From Thioalkalivibrio sp. ALJ3 (GTDB lineage: Bacteria; Pseudomonadota; Gammaproteobacteria; Ectothiorhodospirales; Ectothiorhodospiraceae), in the NCBI RefSeq assembly GCF_000377205.1, contig NZ_KB897909.1, positions 62,001 to 126,000 on the forward strand: a stretch of 64,000 nucleotides of DNA. The letters are read 5' to 3'. Positions within the stretch are counted from its first letter, which is position 1. Each line of letters begins with the position of its first letter. The position numbers and the translations under genes were made by a program. Below, piece after piece: positions 29,013 through 39,550 of this stretch. The notes beneath the pieces are model-generated. The model did not search any database and was not told where the DNA came from. It saw nothing but the letters and a program-made list of their open reading frames with translations.

Positions 29013-30374
29013 TCACGCAGCGACTGTGACCGGGATCTTGTGGACGATGTTGCCGTCGTAGCCACGCGGGTTCCACGGCTGGACAATGGGCTGAGTATTG
29101 CCCTTGTCGTCCACCGCACGCGCCCAGATCTCGTAGTAGCCGCGATTCTCGAAGGACAGTTCCTTCTCGAAGTGCACCCAGGCGTACTTGTTGACCGGGT
29201 CGCCCTTGAGATCGGCCTTTTCCCAGTTGAGGCCAAAGTCGGTGGAGATCCAGACTTCCGCGACCTCGTCCTCGCCTGCCCAGGCATGACCGGTGACCTT
29301 GACGGTCTCGCCACGCTCCAGACCGGTGTCCTTCTTCGGACCGGTGATCACGGACTTGATCAGCCACGGGCCGCCAACCTTCATGTCCTCTTCCGGCGGG
29401 CGCTCGCCCGGGGCCACCGGGTACTTGGGCATGCGGTAGGAGTAGCCAGTCATGCCGCGGCCGTCGTGTTCTTGATCGCGCAGCGTGATCTTGTTCAGCC
29501 ACTTGTGCGAGCAGGAGCCATACCAGCCCGGCACCACCAGACGCACGGGGAAACCGTGGGTCGCAGGTATGTCCTCTCCGTTCATCGCATAGGCCACGAT
29601 GGTGTGCTCTTCCATCGCCTTGTCGATCGGCACGCCACGGGAGAACGGACCTCGGTCACCGAGGATCGGCTCGTAGCCCTCGTGCGCGGTGTAGACGGCG
29701 CTGTCCTTCACGCCGGCCCGCTCGAGGATGTCCTTCAGCGGCACGCCGGTCCACTTGGCGTTACCCACTGCACCGCGGTCCCAGGGGTTGCCTCGCGGCT
29801 GCGGATCGAAGTTGGCGCGGCCGTTGCCGCCACACTCGATGTGCAGGACCAGGTCCTTGCTGTCCATGCTCTTCAGGTCGTCGAGACCGATCTCGAGCTC
29901 GTCGTGCACCTCGCCGTCGATCTTCAGCGACCAGCCGTTCGGGTCACGATCCAGTGCTTGCTGCGGGATCAGGTCGTTGTTGCGAATAAAATGCCGGCTG
30001 GCCGGGGTGACCTCGTCCTCCAGCAGGTGCGGCGGGGTCTCGACGTTCAGCGGGCGATCGTTGTGCACGATCAGGCCGTCTTCCTTGCCGGCGTCGGACA
30101 TCGCGGCCTTCGCCTGCTCGTCCTCGAGGCCATTCGCCTCGTCCGCCCAGGCAGCCGGGATCAGACCGCGCCCGAACAGGCCGCGCATCGCGGCGTCGGT
30201 ACCGGCACCAAAGCCGAACAGCGTCAGGGCGGCGCCCCCCACGCCCATGCGGCCCATGAAACGACGCCGCGAGACGGCTTCGTCAAAGATCTCGAGGGTC
30301 TGGGGGTCCGCCCCGGCGTCTTCCGTTACGCCTCGCAGTCGGTCCCAGAACTGGTTTTCTTGTTTCTTGGTCAT
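29013..30374 (-). CDS. sorA: Tat-exported sulfite dehydrogenase, molybdopterin subunit (SorA-like)
   Basis: Sulfite oxidase-family enzyme (453 aa) that oxidises sulfite to sulfate in the periplasm. Twin-arginine signal S35-R-R-R-F-M followed by a hydrophobic stretch; the molybdenum ligand is C181 in HIECGGNGRANFD. The C-terminal Mo-co dimerisation domain contains VTGHAWAGEDEVAEVWIS. The N-terminal insert up to residue 120 is longer than in animal enzymes. Start MTKKQENQFW with GGAGGAG upstream. sorB follows. An inverted repeat at 30409-30439 and the divergent FKBP-rhodanese gene share its upstream region. Confidence 0.9.
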   Translation of the reverse strand: MTKKQENQFWDRLRGVTEDAGADPQTLEIFDEAVSRRRFMGRMGVGGAALTLFGFGAGTDAAMRGLFGRGLIPAAWADEANGLEDEQAKAAMSDAGKEDGLIVHNDRPLNVETPPHLLEDEVTPASRHFIRNNDLIPQQALDRDPNGWSLKIDGEVHDELEIGLDDLKSMDSKDLVLHIECGGNGRANFDPQPRGNPWDRGAVGNAKWTGVPLKDILERAGVKDSAVYTAHEGYEPILGDRGPFSRGVPIDKAMEEHTIVAYAMNGEDIPATHGFPVRLVVPGWYGSCSHKWLNKITLRDQEHDGRGMTGYSYRMPKYPVAPGERPPEEDMKVGGPWLIKSVITGPKKDTGLERGETVKVTGHAWAGEDEVAEVWISTDFGLNWEKADLKGDPVNKYAWVHFEKELSFENRGYYEIWARAVDDKGNTQPIVQPWNPRGYDGNIVHKIPVTVAA

Positions 30375-30408
30375 TGGCTCCTCCGTCGCGTGGATCCTTG
30401 CGGTTAGA

Positions 30409-30439
30409 ATCCCCAACAACACCTTTTCGGCTTGGGGAT
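30409..30439. promoter_or_regulatory. Dyad in the sorA / FKBP-rhodanese intergenic region
   Basis: ATCCCCAA (30409-30416) and TTGGGGAT (30432-30439) form a perfect 8-bp inverted repeat with 15-bp spacing. It lies 35 bp upstream of sorA and 125 bp upstream of the divergent gene. It could be an operator or a leader hairpin; the regulator is unknown. Confidence 0.45.
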
Positions 30440-30563
30440 CCTTGAGTCATTTAGACCAGGTTCAAATATATTTCAAAGGTTTTTTCGGGGAATTTTGGGA
30501 GCAATTTTGTGGTCCTTTATAAGCCTCCTCAAAAAACAAAAACTTGCACTTTATAAGGATAAA

Positions 30564-31322
30564 ATGATGAAAGCGTGGTTTCTGTTCGCCCTATTCCTGA
30601 CCCCGGCCTTTGCGCTGGCCGACAGCATCGAGATTCGCGACATCGAGGAGGGCGAGGGCGCCGAACTCGTGCGGCACGACAGCGCCCTGGTCCACTATGT
30701 CGGCAAGCTTGAGGAGGACGGTTCCGAGTTCGACTCCAGCCGGGGTGGCCAACCCCTGTCCGTGACCATCGGCTCCGGCCAGACCATCCCCGGCTTCGAG
30801 CAGGCGGTAAAGGGCATGCGCCTGGGCGGCAAGCGCGAGGCCATCATCCCGCCAGAGCTGGCCTACGGCGAACGGGGTGCCGGCAACATCATTCCGCCGA
30901 ACGCCACCCTGCGGTTCGAGATCGAGGTCGTCGAAGTGGATCGGGCCCCGTTCACCGGCCTGGACAACAAAGGCCTGGCCGAGAAGCTGGACGAAGGGGT
31001 AACCATCGTCGACATCCGTCGCCCGGATGAATGGGCCGAAACCGGCGTCGTGGAAGGCAGCCACCGCATCACCGCGTTCGAGGAAGACGGCAGCCTCAAT
31101 CCCGACTTCGGCAGCCAGTTCACCGCGCTGGTCGACTCCGACGACGAGGTGATCCTGATCTGCCGCGTGGGCAACCGCACCAGCGCACTCGCCCAGGCCC
31201 TTTCGGAGGGGCTCGGCTACGACAAGATCTACAACGTGACCGACGGGATCATGGAATGGCTGGACGACGATCGTGTCGTACGCCATGACTGCCCCGATCA
31301 CGAGGAGACCGCTCAATGCTGA
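30564..31322 (+). CDS. Exported FKBP-type prolyl isomerase fused to a rhodanese domain
   Basis: Two-domain secreted protein (252 aa). Signal peptide 1-19 (FLFALFLTPAFALA); FKBP domain about 21-127 with VHYVGKLEEDGSEFDSS, PGFEQAVKGMRLGGKR and ELAYGERGAGNIIPPNATL; rhodanese domain about 133-245 with active-site C200 in LICRVGNRTS. An intact active loop suggests sulfur transfer or persulfide chemistry, while the FKBP part suggests folding. Start: first of two adjacent ATGs, after TAAGGAT. Divergent from sorAB and overlapping the start of the S10 peptidase gene by 7 bases. The fusion is unusual; its role is unknown. Confidence 0.88.
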   Translation: MMKAWFLFALFLTPAFALADSIEIRDIEEGEGAELVRHDSALVHYVGKLEEDGSEFDSSRGGQPLSVTIGSGQTIPGFEQAVKGMRLGGKREAIIPPELAYGERGAGNIIPPNATLRFEIEVVEVDRAPFTGLDNKGLAEKLDEGVTIVDIRRPDEWAETGVVEGSHRITAFEEDGSLNPDFGSQFTALVDSDDEVILICRVGNRTSALAQALSEGLGYDKIYNVTDGIMEWLDDDRVVRHDCPDHEETAQC

Positions 31323-32857
31323 TAACGGCGCCGGAACGACGCCCGCTCAAACTCACATCTGCACCACGCACCGTCGCCGGCCCGCTCTACGGGCTGGCGC
31401 TCGGCCTGCTGATCGGTCCCGGGATGTCCGCCCCCCTGCTGGCGGACGAGACCGAACCGACGCCCCCCCTGCCCGATCCCGTGACCACCGAGCACTCGCT
31501 GGAGTTGCTTGACGGCAGCGCGCTCGAGTACCAGGCCACGGTCGGCTATGTCCCGCTGGGCGAGTCGCTGGACGAACCCGATGCCCGGGTCTTCACCGTC
31601 AGCTACACGGTGGACAGCGACCACGACCGCCCGGTCACCTTCATGGTCAACGGCGGCCCCGGCGCGGCCTCGGCCTACCTGAACGTGGGCGGCCTGGGCC
31701 CGCGGGTGCTGGAGACCGACGACAAGGGCCTGGCTTCCTCCACCCCGCCCCGGCTGGTCGACAATCCCAAGACCTGGCTGGCCTTCACCGATCTGGTCTT
31801 CATCGACCCGGTCGGGACCGGCTTCTCGCGCGTGATGGGAGGCGAAGCGGATCAGTACTACTCCCGTGATGGCGACCTGGCCGCGATGGAAGAGACGCTG
31901 GAGCGCTGGCTCGATGAACACGGCCGGCGCGGCGACGCGGTGTACCTGGCGGGCGAGAGCTACGGGGGCTACCGTGCCGCGGCGCTGCCGGCACGCATCG
32001 CCAAGGGCTCCGGCATCAGCCTGAGCGGCACGGTGCTGATCTCGCCCGCGCTGGATTACGGCATGCTGGAACACGGCACCGCCCGCCCGATCGGCTGGGC
32101 CCTGAGCCTGCCGGCGATCACCGCCGCCGCGAAGGCGCAGGGTCGGCTGGGCGACGACCCGCCCAGCCTGGAAGAGGCCGAGGCCTTTGCCCTGGGCGAT
32201 TACCTGCAGGGCCTGATCCACCCCGGGCAGATCGACGACGACTGGATTGACGAGGTCGCCCGCTTCACCGGCCTATCACGCGACCGTCTGAAGGCCACAC
32301 GGGGACGCATCACGCTGGATATGACCCAGCGCGGCCTGCTGATGGATGAAGGCCGGCTGGTCAGCCTGTACGACGGCGGCATCGACAACCTCGACCCGGT
32401 GCCCACGCACCTGCAACCGCAGGCGGACGCCATCCTGGACGGCCTGACCGCACCGCTGTCCACCGCGATGCTGGACCACCTGCGCAACACCCTGGACTGG
32501 GAGCACGGGCACCAGTACCGCCTGCTCAGCCGCGACGTGTTCCGCGCCTGGGACTGGGAGGCCAGTGGCCGCGAGGGACACTTCACCGCGATGGACGAGC
32601 TGGCCACCGCCCTGTCACTCAACCGCGACTTCCGTATCTTCAGCGTGCACGGCGAGGCGGACCTGATCACGCCCTACTTCACGACCGAGTGGCTGCTGGG
32701 CCAGATCGCGTTCGCCGCCGGCGACGAGGCCGACTCGCGCATCATCCCCCGCGCCTACCCCGGCGGGCACATGCTGTACATGCGGGCGGACACCAACGAG
32801 GCCCTGTTCAACGACGCCGAGGCGTTCTATCAGGGCGAACTGCGCGCCAACGACTGA
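31316..32857 (+). CDS. Serine carboxypeptidase (peptidase family S10)
   Basis: Exported alpha/beta-hydrolase carboxypeptidase (513 aa). Catalytic triad visible: S215 in LAGESYGGYRA, Asp in HGEADLITPYF and His in YPGGHMLYMR; the oxyanion block is MVNGGPGAASAYL. N-terminal hydrophobic segment (about 24-45, ending APLLADE) acts as signal peptide or anchor. The ATG lies inside the last codons of the FKBP-rhodanese gene (ATGCTGA), so translation is coupled. S10 enzymes trim C-terminal residues; the substrate is unknown. Confidence 0.88.
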   Translation: MLITAPERRPLKLTSAPRTVAGPLYGLALGLLIGPGMSAPLLADETEPTPPLPDPVTTEHSLELLDGSALEYQATVGYVPLGESLDEPDARVFTVSYTVDSDHDRPVTFMVNGGPGAASAYLNVGGLGPRVLETDDKGLASSTPPRLVDNPKTWLAFTDLVFIDPVGTGFSRVMGGEADQYYSRDGDLAAMEETLERWLDEHGRRGDAVYLAGESYGGYRAAALPARIAKGSGISLSGTVLISPALDYGMLEHGTARPIGWALSLPAITAAAKAQGRLGDDPPSLEEAEAFALGDYLQGLIHPGQIDDDWIDEVARFTGLSRDRLKATRGRITLDMTQRGLLMDEGRLVSLYDGGIDNLDPVPTHLQPQADAILDGLTAPLSTAMLDHLRNTLDWEHGHQYRLLSRDVFRAWDWEASGREGHFTAMDELATALSLNRDFRIFSVHGEADLITPYFTTEWLLGQIAFAAGDEADSRIIPRAYPGGHMLYMRADTNEALFNDAEAFYQGELRAND

Positions 32858-32914
32858 ATCCATCCTCGGGAGGACCCGCTATCCGGGTCCTCTCGCCAAC
32901 CTGGCGAACGCCAC

Positions 32915-33967
32915 ATGACCACCCACCATGACATCCCCACCCACCTGATTACCGGCTTTCTGGGGGTGGGCAAGACGACCACTATCCGCCAGCTGCTCGC
33001 ACTGCGCCCCGAGGGCGAGCACTGGGCCGTGCTGGTCAACGAGTTTGGCGAGATCGGGGTGGACGGCGGCCTGCTCGCGGATACCGGCGTCGCGCTGGAG
33101 GAGATCCCAGGCGGCTGTCTTTGCTGCGTCTCCGCGCAGATGTTCACCGTCGGCCTGAACCGGCTGATCCGCTCACAGCACCCCGACCGCATCCTGATCG
33201 AGCCCACCGGGCTCGGGCACCCGGCCGAGATCATCCGCACCCTCACCCAGCCCCCCTACGACGGCGTGCTGGACCTGCGTGCGACGATCACAGTCATGGA
33301 CGCCCGCCACCTGTCCTCGCCGCGCCACCGCGAACACCCGAACTGGAACGACCAGATTGCGCTGGCCGATGTGCTGCTAGCCAACAAGGCCGACCTCTAC
33401 AGCGAGGCGGACCGCGAGGCCCTGCAGGCGTTTGTCGCCGACATGTCGCCGCCACGCCCACTGGTGGTCGAAACGACCCAGGGGCGTGTGGAATCGGCAT
33501 GGCTGGAGCGCCCCCGGCTGGAACGAGGCGGGGCCCTGTTCCCGGAGGCCCGGGCCTTTCTGTCCGCCGGTGACCAGCACGATCATGCCCACGATCACGA
33601 CCATGGGCATGACCATGCACCGCACGAGCACGGGGACGAGCCCGTGACCATCGACACCCGCGGCGATGGCTACCTGGGCCGCAGCTGGCTGCTGCCCGAG
33701 GGGCAGGCGCTCGACCACGCGGCGCTGGAGGCGCTGGTGAGCGGTTTCACCGGAGAACGCCTCAAGGGCCTCGTGCGGACCGATCAGGGCTGGCAGCGCA
33801 TCAACCGCGTGGGCGGCGACGGCGGTCTTGAGGCCATGGAAGCGCCAGCCGCCGGCACCCGCCCCCGCATCGAGGCCATCCTGCCAGAGACCGACGCCCG
33901 GGCACTGGACACCTTCGACCACGCGCTGCAACAGGCTCACACCGATGCTCAGTACACCACGCTATAA
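32915..33967 (+). CDS. CobW/COG0523-family GTPase (putative metallochaperone)
   Basis: G3E-class GTPase (350 aa). P-loop GFLGVGKTT (14-22), metal motif C68-L-C70-C71 within GGCLCC, and the nucleotide motif NKAD. A histidine-rich linker (about 219-238, repeated HDH and HGH units) precedes the C-terminal CobW_C domain. Members supply zinc or other metals to client enzymes; the metal here is not fixed by sequence. Transcribed after the S10 gene with a 57-bp gap containing CCGCTATCCGG. Convergent with tauE; a REP-like doublet lies between. Confidence 0.88.
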   Translation: MTTHHDIPTHLITGFLGVGKTTTIRQLLALRPEGEHWAVLVNEFGEIGVDGGLLADTGVALEEIPGGCLCCVSAQMFTVGLNRLIRSQHPDRILIEPTGLGHPAEIIRTLTQPPYDGVLDLRATITVMDARHLSSPRHREHPNWNDQIALADVLLANKADLYSEADREALQAFVADMSPPRPLVVETTQGRVESAWLERPRLERGGALFPEARAFLSAGDQHDHAHDHDHGHDHAPHEHGDEPVTIDTRGDGYLGRSWLLPEGQALDHAALEALVSGFTGERLKGLVRTDQGWQRINRVGGDGGLEAMEAPAAGTRPRIEAILPETDARALDTFDHALQQAHTDAQYTTL

Positions 33968-33991
33968 GCCTCGGGTGTGGTCGGGGCAGCC

Positions 33992-34072
33992 GATGCGATT
34001 CGCTACGCTCATCGCATCCTACGCGCGCCTCCAGGACAACCGTAGGATGCAATGAGCCCCGCGAATTGCATC
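33992..34072. repeat. REP-like palindromic doublet
   Basis: Two copies of a ~31-nt palindrome in opposite orientation: 33992-34022 (read on the minus strand GTAGGATGCGATGAGCGTAG) and 34042-34072 (plus strand GTAGGATGCAATGAGCCCCG). Each folds with an 8-bp stem, GATGCGAT/ATCGCATC or GATGCAAT/ATTGCATC. The G-C to A-T change keeps pairing. Sits between convergent genes, a typical REP/BIME position. Confidence 0.75.
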
Positions 34073-34089
34073 AAACCCACGCCGAACAA

Positions 34090-34869
34090 CTACCCCAGCC
34101 AGCCCGGATCGACGAAGAAGAGCACGGTGGTGCCGGCACCCACCAGCGTGACCAGATACCGGTACCACGGTTCGGGCAGAACCCCCAGTAGCCCAATCCC
34201 GACCCGGGCGCCGAGAATGGCCCCGGCCCCGACGGCCAGCAACCCGGTCGCGACCACCTGCCCGCCCATGACAAAAACCACCACCGCAATCAACGTCAGC
34301 ACAGTGGAGAGCACGTTCTTCAGGGCATTGGCCTGTGTCAGGTCGGCCATCCCCTGTCCCCGCAGGATCGCCAGCAGCAGGATGCCGACCCCGCCGTTGA
34401 AATAGCCACCGTAGACGCAGCCAAGCCCCGCGCCCGCCACCCGGGCGAGTGCCGGGTGGGCCGTATGGGCCGCGCGACGCTGCAGCCACGGACCCAGTGC
34501 AAACAGCAGTGTCGCCAGCAACAGCAGCCAGGGGATGAAGGCCCGAAAACGCGCGTCCCCTGTCAGCAGGAGCAGGGCCGCACCCAGCGCCCCGCCCAGC
34601 GCACCCACAATCAGGAACAGCGCCAGCAGGCGCATGCCCAGATCCCGCCAGAGGGTACGCAGGCGTCGATGGTCCACCAGCAGGCTGGCCGCATACCCGG
34701 GCAGCAATGCCGCCGTCCCGGTGGCATTAGCCGCCACCGGCGGGACCCCCACGGCCATTAGGGCCGGCAGCGTAAGAAAGCTGCCGCCCCCGGCCAGGGC
34801 ATTCAAGGCACCGGCGAAGAATCCGGCCGCAAACAGCAGCGCGGCGACGCCGGAGAAGGCGAACTCCAC
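34090..34869 (-). CDS. TauE/SafE (TSUP) family transporter
   Basis: Inner-membrane protein (259 aa) with about eight helices in two TSUP repeats. The first begins AALLFAAGFFAGALNALAGGG, the second around GCVYGGYFNGGVGILLLA, each with the G-rich family motif. TSUP proteins export sulfite or sulfonates in known cases; the sorAB gene a few kb away makes an anion of sulfur a fair guess, not a proof. It is followed closely by nothing on its strand; the deacylase gene lies 6 bp upstream, so the two may be cotranscribed. Confidence 0.87.
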   Translation of the reverse strand: MEFAFSGVAALLFAAGFFAGALNALAGGGSFLTLPALMAVGVPPVAANATGTAALLPGYAASLLVDHRRLRTLWRDLGMRLLALFLIVGALGGALGAALLLLTGDARFRAFIPWLLLLATLLFALGPWLQRRAAHTAHPALARVAGAGLGCVYGGYFNGGVGILLLAILRGQGMADLTQANALKNVLSTVLTLIAVVVFVMGGQVVATGLLAVGAGAILGARVGIGLLGVLPEPWYRYLVTLVGAGTTVLFFVDPGWLG

Positions 34870-34875
34870 GGGGCG

Positions 34876-35856
34876 TCAGATCACGCGGCGGTCACTGAAC
34901 TCGGCGCGATAAAACCACTCGTTGCCCGGCAGCGAGTTGGGGTTGGGGAACACGATGAAGCCGTCGGCCGGCGCCTTCACCTCGGTCCCGTCCGCGCGAA
35001 CGCCGATCACATCACCCTCGTGCAGCGCATCGAAGCTCTTCCACTCACGCACGAACCGGTCATCGGGGTGGTCGCGGTCGATCACTTCGACCAGGCGCAG
35101 GACCTCCGGGTCGTCCTGCCCGGGCGTGGCCGGGGCCTCGATCATGCCGAGATGGGCCAGAGTATTGAGGATCGCGTTGTAGGCCACCACCGGCGCCTGC
35201 GGATCGTCGTGCTGGCCGCACTCCAGCGTCACGCCGTAGCCGCCCTGCGAGCGCATGTACTCGGTGGTACCGATGCCGTAGCTGGGGTCGGTAGACAGCA
35301 TCTGCGCGCGGTGACTGGCGTTCGGGTTCTTCATGCGCCGGGCAACTCCGCGCGCGTAGGTATCCAGCCAGCCCTCGACCATGCGCCGCGGGCCGAGGCA
35401 GGCGGCCAGGGCCTCCTCCTCGCGGGCACGGGTAAAGCCCTCCAGCCCGCCTTCGTTGTTCCGCGGACCGAGCATGATGAACGGCTGGCCGCCGGTATGA
35501 AACGAGTGCAGATCCAGCAGGACGTCATGGGCCGCCAGCAGGGGGCACAGTACGTTGGCAATGCGGTCCTCGAAGTCCTGCGGGTCTTCGGTCACGCGCA
35601 GGTTGCGGTTCAGGTTGCGCTCACCCATGCGCTGCCCCAGCTGGTAGGCCAGTGGGTTCGTGCGCGGGACCAGCGTCAGCGTCCCGCACTGCAGGCGGCG
35701 CTCGCCGCTCTCCAGCTCGCCGTGCAACCGCTCGGCCGCCTGCGTGCCGCAGGTCTCGTTGCCATGCACCGCACCCAGCACGATCAACCGCGGCCCCGGG
35801 GTCAGGCCGTGGAAGGTCAGGGAACGCATGGCGGTGGGATGCAGCTGGGACGACAT
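34876..35856 (-). CDS. Succinylglutamate desuccinylase / aspartoacylase family protein
   Basis: Zinc carboxypeptidase-fold deacylase (326 aa). Metal residues appear in GAVHGNETCGT (His and Glu) and DLHSFHTGG (His), with the family arginine motif NLNRNLRV. A C-terminal beta domain carries EGDVIGVRADGTEV. The acyl-amino-acid substrate cannot be assigned (N-succinylglutamate, N-acetylaspartate and others occur). The start MSSQLHPTAMRS is the first in frame; a second Met at residue 9 is possible. Upstream partner of the TSUP gene. Confidence 0.85.
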   Translation of the reverse strand: MSSQLHPTAMRSLTFHGLTPGPRLIVLGAVHGNETCGTQAAERLHGELESGERRLQCGTLTLVPRTNPLAYQLGQRMGERNLNRNLRVTEDPQDFEDRIANVLCPLLAAHDVLLDLHSFHTGGQPFIMLGPRNNEGGLEGFTRAREEEALAACLGPRRMVEGWLDTYARGVARRMKNPNASHRAQMLSTDPSYGIGTTEYMRSQGGYGVTLECGQHDDPQAPVVAYNAILNTLAHLGMIEAPATPGQDDPEVLRLVEVIDRDHPDDRFVREWKSFDALHEGDVIGVRADGTEVKAPADGFIVFPNPNSLPGNEWFYRAEFSDRRVI

Positions 35857-36025
35857 AACAAGAGCTCCGGCGAACGGGGGATCAGCCCGCCATTGTACGC
35901 GCGCGCCTTGTGGGCGCGAGCCGGCGGCTACTTCAAGCGGAAGAGGTCAAACCGCTTTTTCGGTCGCAGCGGGGCCGTATATGGGCCCTTCCGCTTTCAA
36001 CACCCCGAGATGACGGCTCTTCCCA

Positions 36026-37393
36026 CTACAGATCCGTGATATCCAGCATCGTCCCCTGGACCGCGTGCAGACCGTCGTCGCCCTCGACCACCGAGTCCAC
36101 CACCAGGCTGAACCAGCGCTCTTCGCCGCGCGAGGGATGCCGCCGCAGCCGGAAGCGCCGACCAACACCCTCCTGGCCGGGGGCCAGCTCGCGCAAAACC
36201 TCCCGCATTTGTTCCGCATCTCCGGCATCCGGGTCGAATTGCACATCCCAGACGTCACTCAGACTGGGCGTATAGTGGCGCGGATCCAGCCCCATCAGGT
36301 TGTACAGGTGATCGGACCACCACAGTCGCCCGGTCTCGACCACGTACTCCCACGAGCCGAGGCCCGCATGACGCTCGGCGCGTTCCAGGCGATCCAACTG
36401 GCAATTCAACGCCTGCTCGGCCTTTTTGCGCGGCTCGATATTGCGCAGGGTCACCAGAAGCAGCTGCTCGTTGGCGATCTCGGTTGCCTGCAGGTTCGCT
36501 TCCACCCAGAAGACATGACCATCGCGGTGGCGAGCGCGCCACTCGAACGAAAGTTGCTCGCCACGCCGCGCGCGGTTGATCAAGGCCTGCTGGCGTTCGA
36601 ACTCGTAGCCGGGCTCCTGGGCGCTAAGGTCACTGACCGTGCAACGCAGAATCTCCTCGCGCTCGTAGCCATACATGGCCAGCGCCGAGGCATTCGCCCC
36701 GACAAAGACGCCTGTCTCGAAGTCCTGCAACAGAACACCCTCCTGCACGTTGTCGAAGATGGCACGAAAGCGCTTCTCGCTGTCACGCAGGCCGCGCTCG
36801 GCTTCGACCCGTTCGGTAACATCCGTCAGCAGGCCATGAAAGCCGTGGACCTCGCCACCGGAGTCCCGCTCCAGCCAGGTCCGATCCTCGACCCAGATCC
36901 AGCGCCTCCCCCCCACATCCAGGCGGTAGTACTGCACATATTCGTCCGGCCCACGCTCCATATGCCGGTGCACGTCCTTGATGATGGCCTCCCGATCCTC
37001 GGGGTGAATCCGTTGCGCATAGTCCGCCGCACCGGAGGTCAGATCCTCCGGCTCGAGGCCCCAGCGCCGCACATTCGGGGACACATACACCACCGGCCAG
37101 CCGGGACGCGCGGCCCACTCGATGGCGACTACCGGCGAACGATTGACCACTTCGGTCAGGTAGCGGGCTTCGGCCGACGCCCGATCACGGGCCGCGAGCA
37201 CCCAGTACAACAGCAGAAAGAGAACCAGAGCGGTCACAGTGACATAGAAAAAGCCCTTGACCGTCTGCAACCAGCCAAGCAGCTGGATATCGTCCACCAG
37301 CCAAAGCAACGCCTTGTCGGACAGCGCAATCCACAGCAGCCCGAGCGCCAGATAGACCAGCGCCACCCAGCTGGCGGTACGCCAGGCACTCAT
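36026..37393 (-). CDS. Membrane-anchored PAS-domain sensor lacking an output domain
   Basis: A 455-aa protein with two N-terminal transmembrane helices (about 5-26 and 43-66) and three PAS/PAC units (about 80-200, 210-330, 340-455), each ending with a PAC-like D-T-R/I-T motif (LLTDVTERVEAERG, NIEPRKKAEQAL, MLDITDL). The TAG stop comes directly after the last PAC motif, where GGDEF, EAL or kinase domains normally begin. No such domain is readable in any frame before the next gene. It may be a truncated regulator or a stand-alone sensory adaptor. A TTG start at 37438 is an alternative to ATG 37393. Confidence 0.75.
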   Translation of the reverse strand: MSAWRTASWVALVYLALGLLWIALSDKALLWLVDDIQLLGWLQTVKGFFYVTVTALVLFLLLYWVLAARDRASAEARYLTEVVNRSPVVAIEWAARPGWPVVYVSPNVRRWGLEPEDLTSGAADYAQRIHPEDREAIIKDVHRHMERGPDEYVQYYRLDVGGRRWIWVEDRTWLERDSGGEVHGFHGLLTDVTERVEAERGLRDSEKRFRAIFDNVQEGVLLQDFETGVFVGANASALAMYGYEREEILRCTVSDLSAQEPGYEFERQQALINRARRGEQLSFEWRARHRDGHVFWVEANLQATEIANEQLLLVTLRNIEPRKKAEQALNCQLDRLERAERHAGLGSWEYVVETGRLWWSDHLYNLMGLDPRHYTPSLSDVWDVQFDPDAGDAEQMREVLRELAPGQEGVGRRFRLRRHPSRGEERWFSLVVDSVVEGDDGLHAVQGTMLDITDL

Positions 37394-37683
37394 CCCCCTT
37401 TCGGGAATACCGGCCTTATCCCTTGTCTCGTGCCTCAATCCCGTTCCCCAGCCCGCGCAGAAATCCCTCTGCGTATTGCTACTTTAGTTTGAGGATCGAC
37501 CAGCCGGCCCGGGGATGCAAGAGCCTCCAAAACGCCGGCTGCCAACCGTCCTTGCTCGCTGTTTGTATTCGATATCGGGTTACAACGGTTTTCCCGGAAG
37601 TCGCATCGGAATGCGTGTCCCGTTCTGCTCATCGGGGGCGCGGGATGGTACCCTTGGCGCTGGTTTCCGCGATACCGGCGTAC

Positions 37684-38123
37684 ATGTTCAAGACACTGGA
37701 AAAAGCCTCGCGCAACACCCGCCAGCCAGCCGCCGAGGTACTGGAAAAACTCAAGCTGAATTCGGACGGCCTGATTCCCGCGATCGCCCAGCAGTTCGAC
37801 AGCGGCGAGGTCCTGATGATGGCCTGGATGAACCGCGAGGCGCTGGACGAGACGCTGCGCACCGGGCGCGTGTGCTACTACTCGCGCTCGCGCCAGGCGC
37901 TGTGGCGCAAGGGCGAGCAGTCGGGTCAGGTGCAGCAGCTGCAGTCCCTGCACCTGGACTGCGACGGCGACACCATCCTGCTGAAGGTCGACCAGACGGG
38001 GCCCGCCTGCCACACCGGCCGGCGCAGCTGCTTCTACGTGCAGATCGACAACGACGAGGCCGTGATCACCAGCGACCCGGAGATCGCCCCCGAGACCCTG
38101 TACGGCCACAAGGACGACCCGCA

Positions 38124-38127
<4 letters not shown>
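37684..38127 (+). CDS. hisI: Phosphoribosyl-AMP cyclohydrolase
   Basis: Third step of histidine synthesis, opening the adenine ring of phosphoribosyl-AMP (147 aa). Stand-alone HisI without a HisE domain. Zinc and magnesium ligands: C93 in HLDCDGDT, C109-H110 and C116 in [14 protein letters not shown]-terminal block [20 protein letters not shown]. About 25 extra residues precede the domain compared with minimal HisI. Separated from the main his operon; coupled to cysS by a 4-base ATGA overlap. Confidence 0.93.
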
Positions 38128-39548
<1,421 letters not shown>

Positions 39549-39550
39549 AC

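Noticed and set aside
35936-35999. Hairpin AAGCGGAAG ... CTTCCGCTT between the deacylase and PAS genes as a terminator or riboswitch
   Set aside because: The arms are over 40 nt apart and the interior pairs poorly; no U-tract or known motif. Not enough to call.
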